15,518 nt of DNA from NCBI GenBank assembly GCA_900541935.1, contig UQLZ01000056.1:1-15518 (forward strand), read 5' to 3'. This stretch comes from an uncultured Prevotellaceae bacterium (GTDB lineage: Bacteria > Bacteroidota > Bacteroidia > Bacteroidales > Muribaculaceae). The notes beneath the pieces are model-generated. The model was not told where the DNA came from. It ran no database searches and worked only from the letters and a program-made list of their open reading frames with translations. Of this stretch, positions 7,980 to 15,467 are shown piece by piece (within the stretch, counting starts at the first letter, position 1; each line of letters opens with the position of its first letter). The position numbers and the translations under genes are program-made.

Positions 7980-9128
7980 TTAATCGAATATATGACGCAA
8001 ACGGCTGAAAATACGAGATTTTACATCCTCTGTAGGTTTAAAGTTCTCTGAACTTCTCATACTTTCAACCATTTTCTTCTCTTCAGCGGTTAGATGCTCA
8101 GGTGTATAAACCATAACATTGATTAACTCGTCTCCAGCAGGGCCACCGTTTATTGAAGGTAAACCTTTACCTCGTAATCTTAAAATTTTTCCAGACTGTG
8201 TTCCAGGTTCTATAGTTATTCTCGCTTTTCCGTCAATAGTTGGCACTTCTATTTTTCCACCAAGAACGGCAGTCGGAAAATCAAGCATCAAGTTATATGT
8301 AACATCATTATCATCTCTTATTAACACAGAGTCACGCTCCTCTGATATATATATGAGAAGGTCACCGCTAATGCCACCACGACGTGCGGCATTACCTTTA
8401 CCACTAAGTTTTAAAGTCATACCGTCTTGAACTCCGGCAGGGATATTTACCTCAACAATCTCTTCCTTTCGGATAACGCCCTCGCCACTACAGTGCGGAC
8501 ATTTTTCTGTAATCACCTTGCCCTCACCATGACAGTCGGGACACGGAGACTGAGTCTGCATCTGTCCCAAGAAAGTTTGCTGAACACGAGTGACAACACC
8601 TGTTCCATGACATGTCTGACATGTTTTAAAAGCCTTACCTTCCTTTGCTCCTGTTCCTGCACATTCGGAACATGCAACATACCTTGTTATCTTAAATTTT
8701 TTGGTAACGCCTTTGGCAATCTCCTTAATATTAACCTTTACATTTATTCTCAAATCGCTGCCACGATTGACATTGCGATGAGAACGACCGCCTCCGCCAA
8801 AACCGCCAAAACCACCAAAGTCTCCAAATATGCTTCCGAATTGAGAGAAAATATCATCCATTGACATACCTCCGCCTCCGAAGCCTCCACCAAATCCTTG
8901 TGGCCCCATATTATGTCCAAACTGGTCATAACGTGACCTTTTATCGGGATTGCTTAGAACATCATAAGCCTCTGCCGCTTCCTTAAATTTCTCTTCTGCT
9001 TCTTTATCCCCAGGATTCTTATCCGGGTGATACTGAATGGCTTTCTTTCGATAAGCCTTTTTTATTTCTTCTGGTGTGGCACTCTTGTCAACGCCAAGAA
9101 CCTCATAGTAATCTCTTTTCTCGCTCAT
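7980..9128 (-). CDS. dnaJ: Chaperone protein DnaJ (Hsp40)
   Basis: Co-chaperone that delivers unfolded proteins to DnaK and stimulates its ATPase; cytoplasmic. The 382-residue protein is a full class A DnaJ: J domain (about 5-70) with the HPD triad at 34-36, a Gly/Phe-rich linker (about 74-114), four zinc-binding CxxCxGxG repeats starting at C153, C170, C196 and C210, and the two C-terminal substrate-binding domains. The start is ATG 9128: AGGAGG lies 6 bases upstream, and MSEKRDYYEVLG is the normal beginning of the family. An upstream in-frame TTG at 9143 would translate through this ribosome-binding site and is rejected. The dnaJ start is 15 bases after the grpE stop, so the two form an operon in the order grpE-dnaJ. 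dnaK is not in the window. Confidence 0.98.
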   Translation of the reverse strand: MSEKRDYYEVLGVDKSATPEEIKKAYRKKAIQYHPDKNPGDKEAEEKFKEAAEAYDVLSNPDKRSRYDQFGHNMGPQGFGGGFGGGGMSMDDIFSQFGSIFGDFGGFGGFGGGGRSHRNVNRGSDLRINVKVNIKEIAKGVTKKFKITRYVACSECAGTGAKEGKAFKTCQTCHGTGVVTRVQQTFLGQMQTQSPCPDCHGEGKVITEKCPHCSGEGVIRKEEIVEVNIPAGVQDGMTLKLSGKGNAARRGGISGDLLIYISEERDSVLIRDDNDVTYNLMLDFPTAVLGGKIEVPTIDGKARITIEPGTQSGKILRLRGKGLPSINGGPAGDELINVMVYTPEHLTAEEKKMVESMRSSENFKPTEDVKSRIFSRLRHIFD

Positions 9129-9134
9129 AATCTT

Positions 9135-9140
9135 CCTCCT
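9135..9140 (-). promoter_or_regulatory. Shine-Dalgarno sequence of dnaJ
   Basis: AGGAGG sits six bases before the ATG at 9128, inside the 15-base grpE-dnaJ gap. It decides the dnaJ start. It stands out because most genes here, as usual in Bacteroidota, have no such site. Confidence 0.75.
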
Positions 9141-9143
9141 CAA

Positions 9144-9599
9144 TTATTGACCAACTACAACCTTACTGTGACGAAGAACCTTATCATTAATCATGTAACC
9201 CTTCTGGACAGTATCAATAACCTTACCCTTCATTGATTCTTCCGGAGCAGGGAATACTGTTACCGCCTCATGAAATTCTGTATTAAAGTCTGTACCCGTT
9301 GATTCAATCGGCTTAACACCGTTTGATTCTAGATACTTCATAAACTTATTATAGATTAATTCAACACCCTCGCGCAAACTTTCAACGTCTGAACTTTCTG
9401 AAACAGCCTGCAATGCTCTTTCAAAATCATCAATAACTGGCAAAAGGTTTTCCATCGCCTTCTCGGCAGCGTTCTTTATGAGTTCTCCTCTTTCCTTTAG
9501 CGTTCTCTTTCTGAAATTATCAAATTCTGCCAATAGGAACATGTATTCTTTTTTGGAATCCTCAAGTTCTTTCTTTGTCCTTTCCAAATCTTTTGCCAT
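9144..9599 (-). CDS. grpE: Nucleotide exchange factor GrpE, main part (frame-broken gene)
   Basis: GrpE releases ADP from DnaK, completing the DnaK-DnaJ folding cycle. This 151-residue ORF carries the long dimerising helix with AEFDNFRKRTLKERGEL, the bundle region LLPVIDDFERAL, and the C-terminal beta domain with FNTEFHEAV and VLRHSKVVVGQ, so all the DnaK-interacting parts are present. The acidic N-terminal tail is encoded just upstream in another frame (9600-9709). Adding one base at about 9600 gives ...TAED-R-MAKDLER..., a continuous protein of 188 residues, the usual length. The ATG at 9599 has a weak GGAAG (9608-9604) before it, so a shorter GrpE could still be made by internal initiation. 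The disordered N-terminus is known to be dispensable in E. coli GrpE, so the short form could work. A sequencing or assembly error is also possible. A weak -7-like TTAATTTG (9742-9735) precedes the gene. Confidence 0.9.
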   Translation of the reverse strand: MAKDLERTKKELEDSKKEYMFLLAEFDNFRKRTLKERGELIKNAAEKAMENLLPVIDDFERALQAVSESSDVESLREGVELIYNKFMKYLESNGVKPIESTGTDFNTEFHEAVTVFPAPEESMKGKVIDTVQKGYMINDKVLRHSKVVVGQ

Positions 9600-9709
9600 C
9601 TGTCTTCCGCTGTCAATTCCGGTTCTTGCTCTGTTTCCGGATTTTCCACGTTTGCAGACTCTGTATTTAATTCTTCTTGTTCTTCTATTTTATCTTTTTT
9701 ATCCGACAT
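9600..9709 (-). pseudogene. grpE: 5' part of grpE, out of frame with the rest
   Basis: Starting at ATG 9709, this frame encodes about 36 residues beginning MSDKKDKIEEQEE and ending ELTAED. They are rich in Glu and lack hydrophobics, typical of the disordered N-terminal tail of GrpE. After TAED the frame runs on to a stop at 9497 as RWQKIWKGQRKN..., which no longer resembles GrpE, while the GrpE sequence continues one frame over from MAKDLER. The break therefore lies at about 9598-9604. The other frame, read upstream of 9599, is rich in Arg and Lys and unlike GrpE, which supports a single-base loss at the junction. Confidence 0.75.
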
Positions 9710-9756
9710 GATATATTGTATTTTTTATTGTTTTCAAATTAACACAAAACGATACA

Positions 9757-9805
9757 CAAAAAGTCTGCCAAAAATGTCATATCTGACATTTCAGGCAACT
9801 TTTTG
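9757..9805 (-). terminator. Long hairpin after ispE, probable operon terminator
   Basis: A 49-base interrupted palindrome: CAAAAAGT pairs with ACTTTTTG, TGCC with GGCA, and AAATGTCA with TGACATTT around a TATC loop, with a one-base bulge and a 2x2 internal loop. On the minus strand it lies 42 bases after the ispE stop and its 3' arm ends in ACTTTTTG, fitting an intrinsic terminator with the T-tract inside the stem. It also lies 48 bases before the grpE start, so a role as an operator for grpE cannot be excluded. Confidence 0.7.
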
Positions 9806-9846
9806 AATCAAAAGTATTTTATCCTCTAATTATCAATTAATTAAAT

Positions 9847-10653
9847 TCATAAAACGAAATGATAACCAGAAAGTGCTTTTGCACAATTCTCTGCCATTAT
9901 GTCACTTTCAAATAACCCAAACATTGACGAACCAGAACCAGACATAGCAGAATATACCGCTCCTTGACGATACATTTCTTCCTTTATTGCTGGTAATTCC
10001 GGGTGCTTTGCAAAGACGGATTTTTCAAAATCATTCACTAAAATATCCTTCCATGCCTCTATTCCTTTGGAGACGATTTCTTCTATTGGAATATGAGGAA
10101 TGGCGGGTTTAACTCCGCCATACGCCTCTGCTGTTGAAACATAGACATCTGGCTTTACCAAGACAAGATGCAAGCCTTTCAAAGTCAAGTCAACCTCACT
10201 AAACTCATCACCTATACCCCTTGCAACCATCGGCTTATTATAGATAAAGAAAGGACAATCAGCCCCAATACGAGCAATTCGCTTTGCCATATCTCCTTCC
10301 GTCATGCCCAAATCAAACATTGAATTAAGGATTTTAACAACTGATGCAGCATCCGACGAGCCCCCTCCCAATCCTGCACCATCAGGGATACGCTTATATA
10401 AGGAAATACTGACTGGCGGCAACGAAAACTCTTTTTCAAGCAATCTGTACGCCTTTACAACAAGGTTTTTCTCCATTGGGCAATCAACCTTATTTCCATA
10501 AACAGTCAATTCAAGTTTATCTGACTCAACAATCTCTACTATATCTTGAAAAGGAATCGGATAAAAAACTGTCGAAATATTATGATACCCATCTTCTCTC
10601 TTGCTTTCTATATATAAGCCTAAATTAATTTTTGCATTTGGAAAACTTAGCAT
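9847..10653 (-). CDS. ispE: 4-diphosphocytidyl-2-C-methyl-D-erythritol kinase
   Basis: Phosphorylates CDP-methylerythritol with ATP in the non-mevalonate (MEP) pathway to isoprenoid precursors, which among other things supply the undecaprenyl carrier; cytoplasmic. The 268-residue GHMP-fold kinase has the N-terminal NAKINLGL with K8, the ATP-binding loop PDGAGLGGGSSDAA (90-103), D132 in GADCPFF matching the catalytic aspartate, and MSGSGSSMFG (237-246), the third GHMP motif. The length is near the family norm. It starts 6 bases after the stop of the glycosyltransferase gene ending at 10660, so it is the last gene of that operon. The long hairpin at 9757-9805 follows it. Confidence 0.97.
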   Translation of the reverse strand: MLSFPNAKINLGLYIESKREDGYHNISTVFYPIPFQDIVEIVESDKLELTVYGNKVDCPMEKNLVVKAYRLLEKEFSLPPVSISLYKRIPDGAGLGGGSSDAASVVKILNSMFDLGMTEGDMAKRIARIGADCPFFIYNKPMVARGIGDEFSEVDLTLKGLHLVLVKPDVYVSTAEAYGGVKPAIPHIPIEEIVSKGIEAWKDILVNDFEKSVFAKHPELPAIKEEMYRQGAVYSAMSGSGSSMFGLFESDIMAENCAKALSGYHFVL

Positions 10654-10659
10654 AACTAT

Positions 10660-11757
10660 TTATTTTTCAGACCAGAAACTCAAATATTTTTGTGCTACCG
10701 ATATGTGATTATGGTATTTTTCTATATAAAGGCGACTTTCATCCGATAGTCGCTTTATCTCACTCTTATTCATAACAAGCCTTTTAAGTTTGTCGTAAAC
10801 GTCTTCCTCATTAGGTAAAACATTAATTATCGGTCGTAACTTTTTTTCACCCAAAATAGCATAGTTTTCTTCCTCTCCACCACCAACGATAACAAGACCC
10901 TTACCCATTGCAAGCAATGCGTTCATCGCAGGTGTATAGGAATAAAGTTGATCAAGTATAACATGGCTGCTATCCATCATATTCTGATACTCCTCAAAAG
11001 GCACAGACTCTGCAATTCGCAACTCACATTCATTTGGATAATCGCAACATATCCGCTTAACGGCACGAAGCATTATATCTGTTCCTTTATAGACACTACG
11101 CTCTTTTGATATGCCTATAAAGAATTTAACCTTGTCTTTAACAACTGGAGCAGTTCTGACAACTTGTTCTAAATTTATCGGGAATGGTATAAACTCCAAC
11201 TTTTTGGAATACAAACGATTATAACAAACATAATACTCATATAATCCAGCAATTATGCCATTACAATCTTTTGCAATATATTCATTAAGACTCTGTTTAG
11301 GAGTACCTACCCAATCATAAACTTCGCGCATTGCAACCGAATCAGTTCGCAAATCATCCCCAAAATTGAAATCAGAATACCTCAAAGGCTTATGCTCTCT
11401 GCATTCACTAACCCAATAATAGTCCATACCAAACGCACCCATAAACACCTTACCATTATGCTTCCTGAGATAATCATAAATACGGAATAATTTTTCCGCC
11501 TTCATTTCCAGAAACATCGGATTGATAATCTGAACAATATCATAACCTCTGAAACGAGGCAGAGCGAATGCAAGTTTTGCATAAAAAGAAAGTGTACTAA
11601 ACTTAGAACCGAGTGTTCTCTCCAATGAAATATCGCGTTTGTAGTTCTTCCAAAAGTCTCCATTCGAGGCAACGCAAACCGTATGCCCAAGAGCCCTAAG
11701 ACCCTCGGCAAGCGTCCAATGGACATTACTGTATTCTCCGAGCAATAATATCTTCAT
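10660..11757 (-). CDS. GT-B glycosyltransferase, family-4-like
   Basis: A probable sugar transferase for a cell-surface glycan. The 365-residue protein starts with MKILLLGEYSNVHWTLAEGL, typical of the N-terminal Rossmann domain of GT-B enzymes, and has the second domain from about 205, starting KVKFFIGISKERSVYKGTDI (209-228). QLYSYTPAMNALLAMGKG (270-287) lies where nucleotide-sugar binding residues are found in group 1 enzymes, but the usual ExxxxxxxE motif is not clear, so the family assignment is tentative. No membrane segment or signal peptide is seen. Its ATG overlaps the stop of the preceding GT2 gene by four bases (ATGA), showing tight coupling. Donor and acceptor sugars cannot be predicted. 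Confidence 0.8.
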   Translation of the reverse strand: MKILLLGEYSNVHWTLAEGLRALGHTVCVASNGDFWKNYKRDISLERTLGSKFSTLSFYAKLAFALPRFRGYDIVQIINPMFLEMKAEKLFRIYDYLRKHNGKVFMGAFGMDYYWVSECREHKPLRYSDFNFGDDLRTDSVAMREVYDWVGTPKQSLNEYIAKDCNGIIAGLYEYYVCYNRLYSKKLEFIPFPINLEQVVRTAPVVKDKVKFFIGISKERSVYKGTDIMLRAVKRICCDYPNECELRIAESVPFEEYQNMMDSSHVILDQLYSYTPAMNALLAMGKGLVIVGGGEEENYAILGEKKLRPIINVLPNEEDVYDKLKRLVMNKSEIKRLSDESRLYIEKYHNHISVAQKYLSFWSEK

Positions 11758-12710
11758 ATCAAATGCATTACGTTATAGGCAAATTCCAACTTGCCACATG
11801 AATCAGTCAACTTACGCGATAAAGAATATTTAAAATTATACTTTTTATCAGGCAACGGCAAATACCCTTTTTCAAAAAGAGAGCCTGCCCATCGCTTAAA
11901 AAATTCTTTGTCGGGCGACTGCCTGACAACAATATAGGCAAATGCCTGACACAACTGGTCAATACGGCGAATTAATGCTTTCTGCCTTTTGCCAGTCATA
12001 CCGCTACTCTTCAGCCACAATGTATCTATAACAGTGCAAAAATCTCGGAAACGGCGGTCAATATGCTTGCCGTCGATATTTGTCATAGTAGAATTTGGAC
12101 TGCAATAATAGGCGTAGCAAATATAATTGGTAACAAGCATCTTCCTCGCTCTCAGTATCATCAACGGAGCGAACTCCTCATCTTCATGATAAATTCCCTC
12201 ATGGAATGCCAAACCGCTAATCGAAGACCTTCGGATAAGACAATTCCAAACAACGCCAAAAATGCTGTTATTAAGCAAATAATCATCGCCGGCACCGCAC
12301 CACAATGTAGCACCTTTACGCTCTTGCAATATAGGTTCTACAGTTGAAACCTCCTTATGCGAAAACATTATCAAATCCGCATTTTCTTCAGCCGCAAGAT
12401 TGAGAACTTCAAGATAATTCTCGGCTAAAAGATAATCATCAGAATCAACAAACTGAATATATTCCTTTGTTGCATTTGCAAGCCCAACATTTCTCGCTGC
12501 TGCCTGGCCTTTATTCTCCTGACGGAAAAACTTAACGTCAATGCCGTAGGAACTCAAGACTTCCTTGACATTTGTTTCTGCAGAACCATCATCAACAACT
12601 ATAATTTCAGCATCACAATTGCCTCTGACTTTCAAAATACAGTCAATGCACCTCCGCAACAATGTTTCGGGGGTGTTATATACTGGTATTATGAAACTTA
12701 CTGAAATCAT
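11754..12710 (-). CDS. Family 2 glycosyltransferase
   Basis: A GT-A fold sugar transferase, probably adding a sugar to a lipid-linked surface glycan on the cytoplasmic side. The 318-residue protein has the classic N-terminal GT2 domain: VSFIIPVYNTPE (4-15), nucleotide-binding VVDDGS (38-43), KGQAAARNVGLANA (67-80), and the metal-binding DSDDYL (89-94). YHEDEEF (174-180) is in the place of the catalytic ED-containing motif. No transmembrane segment is seen in the C-terminal part. It overlaps both neighbours: the gene before it ends in TGATG (one-base overlap) and the gene after starts in ATGA. All three glycosyltransferases are thus probably translated from one message. Sugar specificity cannot be told. 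Confidence 0.92.
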   Translation of the reverse strand: MISVSFIIPVYNTPETLLRRCIDCILKVRGNCDAEIIVVDDGSAETNVKEVLSSYGIDVKFFRQENKGQAAARNVGLANATKEYIQFVDSDDYLLAENYLEVLNLAAEENADLIMFSHKEVSTVEPILQERKGATLWCGAGDDYLLNNSIFGVVWNCLIRRSSISGLAFHEGIYHEDEEFAPLMILRARKMLVTNYICYAYYCSPNSTMTNIDGKHIDRRFRDFCTVIDTLWLKSSGMTGKRQKALIRRIDQLCQAFAYIVVRQSPDKEFFKRWAGSLFEKGYLPLPDKKYNFKYSLSRKLTDSCGKLEFAYNVMHLI

Positions 12711-13633
12711 CAGAATCTTATATATTTTGAAAGAATTTTACAATAATGCTTGCCTAATAAAAAATATAATACCGATTTTATCTTTATCTTTTTATCCAAA
12801 TTAGATCGTAAAACGCCAGCCAAATTCACTTTCCAACAAGGTAGCAGATAATCTCCCCCAACTTTAAGTAACTGTGCCTGCCAGTTGCACATAGTTATGA
12901 AATACTCATCCAGACTGACTTTATCGGCCTTTGATGCTTTCAACTCCTCAAAAAGCATCAACTCCGCCTTTACAAAATCGGCAAGATAACCTGCTGTATA
13001 ATTTCGCGAAATAGACCCATGACGGCAACAATAATAGTACATACCTTCTTTTACCGCGAATGAGTGCCGTGCTTTTCTAAAGAGATAAGGTATTGTAAAC
13101 ACGTCCTCAAAAGCCTTGCCTATAGGGAATTTAATATCATTCCATAGAGAGCGCCTGAAAAACTTATTGCACGCATAACAATGAAAATATCCTTTCGCTG
13201 AAATCCAATCAGACCACGCCGAACCAATTCCGCTTAAAGCAGACTGAAGAATATATTCAGACGTGGCTCCATAGTCAACAAAAATCGGATATTCAACAAT
13301 ATCAACATCTGCTGTAAAAGCATCCATAACCGCTTCGAAAGTTCCCTCTGCTATATAATCATCGGAATCTATAAAAGTTACAATATCACCTTTAGCCACT
13401 TTAAGCCCGCTGTTTCTTGCAGCACTCAAACCTCCATTGACCTCACGCTCAACATATACTACCCGCTTGTCTGACAATGCATAGCGACGACATATATCGC
13501 CACTATCATCGGGGGATTTATCATTAACCAAAATGAGTTCGAAATCGCCGAAAGACTGCGACAATATCGAATCAACACATTTTGGAAGATAATCCTTTAC
13601 ATTATAGACTGGTACAATTATGCTAAGTTTCAT
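12710..13633 (-). CDS. Family 2 glycosyltransferase, first gene of the operon
   Basis: A second GT-A glycosyltransferase, 307 residues. It shows LSIIVPVYNVKDYL (3-16), VNDKS (36-40) in place of the commoner VDDGS, GGLSAARNSGL (67-77), metal-binding DSDDYI (89-94) and FEDVF (175-179) as the likely catalytic acidic motif. N-terminal sequence is similar in layout to the next gene, but the C-terminal halves differ, so the two probably use different acceptors. The ATG at 13633 lies about 12 bases after the expected transcription start of a -7 element at 13652-13659. It leads the minus-strand operon GT2-GT2-GT-B-ispE. Confidence 0.92.
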   Translation of the reverse strand: MKLSIIVPVYNVKDYLPKCVDSILSQSFGDFELILVNDKSPDDSGDICRRYALSDKRVVYVEREVNGGLSAARNSGLKVAKGDIVTFIDSDDYIAEGTFEAVMDAFTADVDIVEYPIFVDYGATSEYILQSALSGIGSAWSDWISAKGYFHCYACNKFFRRSLWNDIKFPIGKAFEDVFTIPYLFRKARHSFAVKEGMYYYCCRHGSISRNYTAGYLADFVKAELMLFEELKASKADKVSLDEYFITMCNWQAQLLKVGGDYLLPCWKVNLAGVLRSNLDKKIKIKSVLYFLLGKHYCKILSKYIRF

Positions 13634-13651
13634 CGTGAATTATATATCATA

Positions 13652-13659
13652 CAAAGTTA
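13652..13659 (-). promoter_or_regulatory. Candidate -7 element of the glycosyltransferase-ispE operon
   Basis: On the minus strand this reads TAACTTTG, an exact match to TAnnTTTG. The start of transcription would be near 13647, giving a short leader before the ATG at 13633. No clear -33 element is seen. It sits back to back with the dnaB promoter in a 75-base gap. Confidence 0.5.
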
Positions 13660-13680
13660 TCTTTTTCGGATATATTTTCC

Positions 13681-13688
13681 TATTTTTG
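13681..13688 (+). promoter_or_regulatory. Candidate -7 element of dnaB
   Basis: TATTTTTG matches TAnnTTTG exactly and is followed by a C/A, so transcription would start near 13693, about 16 bases before the dnaB ATG at 13709. A T-rich stretch (13661-13666) stands where the -33 element is expected but is not a clear TTTG. Confidence 0.55.
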
Positions 13689-13708
13689 CACTAAATAATT
13701 TTATAGAT

Positions 13709-15268
13709 ATGGCAGATTACGAAAAAACAGGAAACTCATTTACAAAAAAGACTCCGAAAGTTGATTTTTCAGAAGGAGGCAAATTGCAACCGCAAAACAA
13801 AGATGTTGAAGAAGCAGTTCTCGGAGCATTAATGCTAGAAAGAGACGCCTTTGCCAATGTCTGCGACTTGCTTACCCCAGAGTCCTTCTACGACCCTGCC
13901 AATCAAAAAATATACGATGCTATCCGTAAACTCGGTCTTAATCAAGAACCGATAGATATGCTGACAGTAACTCAGCAATTACGCAAAGACGGAACCCTTG
14001 ATGCTGTTGGCGGCCCTATACACATTTCTGAACTTACTGCAAACGTTGTATCGGCTGCCCATATAGAAACGCACGCGCGCATCGTTGCTCAAAAATTTCT
14101 TGCAAGAGAACTTATCGAATTTTGCTCTGGCATTGCCGGAAAAGCATACGACGAATCATACGATGTTGACGACCTCCTTCAAGAAGCGGAAGGAACACTT
14201 TTCAAGATTTCGCAAAATAACCTGAAAAAAGACTTTACGCAAATTGACCCAATTATCACTCAGGCAATCGAGCAAATCGCCCTGGCTGGTCAGAGGGAAA
14301 GCGGTCTTAGCGGACTTCCAACAGGATTCCACCAACTCGACAAACTGACGTCAGGATGGCAAAATTCAGACCTTATAATTATTGCTGCTCGTCCTGCGAT
14401 GGGTAAGACTGCTTTCGTCCTATCTATGGCAAAAAATATGGCTGTTGACTATAATATTCCTGTTGCCTTATTCTCACTGGAAATGTCTGGCACTCAGTTG
14501 GTAAACCGTTTGATTTCCAACGTATGCGAAATTGAAGGTGAAAAAATCAAGAGTGGACGATTGACTGCAGCAGAATGGGAGCAGTTAAATACTCGCGTAA
14601 GAAAACTATTCTCCGCACCAATCTACACTGACGATACTGCCAGCCTGTCAATATTTGAATTGAGAACTAAAGCGCGCCGACTTGTTCGCGAACATGGTGT
14701 CAAGATAATTATCATCGACTACCTTCAGTTGATGAATGCAACCGGTATGAAATTCGGAAGCCGTGAGCAGGAGGTTAGTATGATTTCACGCTCACTAAAG
14801 CAACTTGCAAAAGAATTGAATATCCCAATCATTGCACTGTCACAGTTGAGCCGTAAGGTTGAAGACCGTAAAGACTCAAACAGCAAACGTCCACAACTTT
14901 CCGACTTGCGTGAATCAGGAGCCATCGAGCAGGATGCCGATATCGTTTGTTTTATCCACCGACCAGAATACTATAGCCACTCGGCAGAAGATGGAGAAAA
15001 CAAACCAATTAAAGGAAAAGCGGAATTTATCGTTGCTAAGCACCGTAGTGGTGCTGTAGATGACGTTGAGATGAGATTCGTTGCACGATTTGCACGCTTC
15101 CAAAACTGGAGCGACAACGAAATTTCTCTTGAATCAGAAACCGTGGAATCTCAATTTGGGGCAGCAACCTTCGACCAAATAGACACTAACAATATCCTGC
15201 CATCATCAGGTCTTAATCCTAATGATTTCTCTATGGATAAAGGTGGAGGCGAACCAGCGCCTTTCTAA
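13709..15268 (+). CDS. dnaB: Replicative DNA helicase DnaB
   Basis: The hexameric 5'-3' helicase that opens the replication fork and recruits primase. The 519-residue protein has the N-terminal primase-interaction domain (about 27-170, starting PQNKDVEEAVLGALML), a linker, and the RecA-like ATPase domain from about 197. Walker A is RPAMGKT (228-234), Walker B IIIIDYLQLM (333-342) with D337, followed by ALSQLSR (376-382) and SKRPQLSDLRESGAIEQDAD (392-411), both DnaB family signatures. The last 50 residues are low-complexity and probably disordered. No intein or insertion is seen in the ATPase domain. The ATG at 13709 follows a good -7 element. It is transcribed alone and divergently from the glycosyltransferase-ispE operon. 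Confidence 0.98.
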   Translation: MADYEKTGNSFTKKTPKVDFSEGGKLQPQNKDVEEAVLGALMLERDAFANVCDLLTPESFYDPANQKIYDAIRKLGLNQEPIDMLTVTQQLRKDGTLDAVGGPIHISELTANVVSAAHIETHARIVAQKFLARELIEFCSGIAGKAYDESYDVDDLLQEAEGTLFKISQNNLKKDFTQIDPIITQAIEQIALAGQRESGLSGLPTGFHQLDKLTSGWQNSDLIIIAARPAMGKTAFVLSMAKNMAVDYNIPVALFSLEMSGTQLVNRLISNVCEIEGEKIKSGRLTAAEWEQLNTRVRKLFSAPIYTDDTASLSIFELRTKARRLVREHGVKIIIIDYLQLMNATGMKFGSREQEVSMISRSLKQLAKELNIPIIALSQLSRKVEDRKDSNSKRPQLSDLRESGAIEQDADIVCFIHRPEYYSHSAEDGENKPIKGKAEFIVAKHRSGAVDDVEMRFVARFARFQNWSDNEISLESETVESQFGAATFDQIDTNNILPSSGLNPNDFSMDKGGGEPAPF

Positions 15269-15278
15269 AGATGAATAC

Positions 15279-15299
15279 ATTGTTATTTATAACAATTTT
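15279..15299 (+). terminator. Weak hairpin after dnaB, possible terminator
   Basis: ATTGTTA (15279-15285) pairs with TAACAAT (15290-15296) around a TTTA loop and is followed by TTTA. It lies 10 bases after the dnaB stop. The stem is almost all A-T, so as a terminator it would be weak. Confidence 0.35.
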
Positions 15300-15335
15300 A
15301 ACTATCTGAATTATCTACTTTAAACAAGATGTATT

Positions 15336-15467
15336 ATGAGAAAATTTTTGTTCACACTTTCTTTAATTATGCCATTTTTGGCTTTTTCACAAACTTATTA
15401 TGCATTTACTGAGAAATCATCTGCCAATCTAAGAGCCAATCCTTCTACAAACTCTGCAAAGGTATGA
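15336..15467 (+). CDS. Short secreted ORF with start of an SH3b-like domain, stopped early
   Basis: A 43-residue ORF starting MRKFLFTLSLIMPFLAFSQT. This is a good signal peptide: two basic residues, a hydrophobic core and a likely cleavage after AFS. The mature part includes SSANLRANPSTNSAKV, which resembles the opening strand of bacterial SH3 (SH3b) domains found in envelope proteins of Bacteroidota. A TGA follows directly (15465-15467), after which the same frame continues LVLNKRYKNYYLL before a TAA. A full SH3b domain needs about 60 residues, so this looks like a gene broken by a nonsense change or indel, or a frame error close to the window end. It could also be a genuine tiny secreted peptide. 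The start is clear; the fate of the 3' part cannot be judged here. Confidence 0.5.
   Translation: MRKFLFTLSLIMPFLAFSQTYYAFTEKSSANLRANPSTNSAKV

Noticed and set aside
8788..8895. Short repeated CCGCCAAAA / CCTCC-type units resembling a repeat array
   Set aside because: They encode the Gly/Phe-rich linker of DnaJ; there are no unique spacers and this is not CRISPR.
9129..9143. Upstream TTG start for dnaJ
   Set aside because: It would translate the AGGAGG ribosome-binding site; the ATG at 9128 has perfect spacing to it and gives the normal DnaJ N-terminus.
9595..9705. Programmed -1 frameshifting to join the two grpE frames
   Set aside because: The junction has no X XXY YYZ heptamer in the right frame. 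The A-run near 9693-9698 is slippery, but a slip there meets a stop at once, and later the other frame is basic and unlike GrpE.
11754..13633. Two adjacent GT2 genes as a recent tandem duplication
   Set aside because: Only the general GT2 domain layout is shared; motifs (VVDDGS against VNDKS) and the C-terminal halves clearly differ, so any duplication is old.
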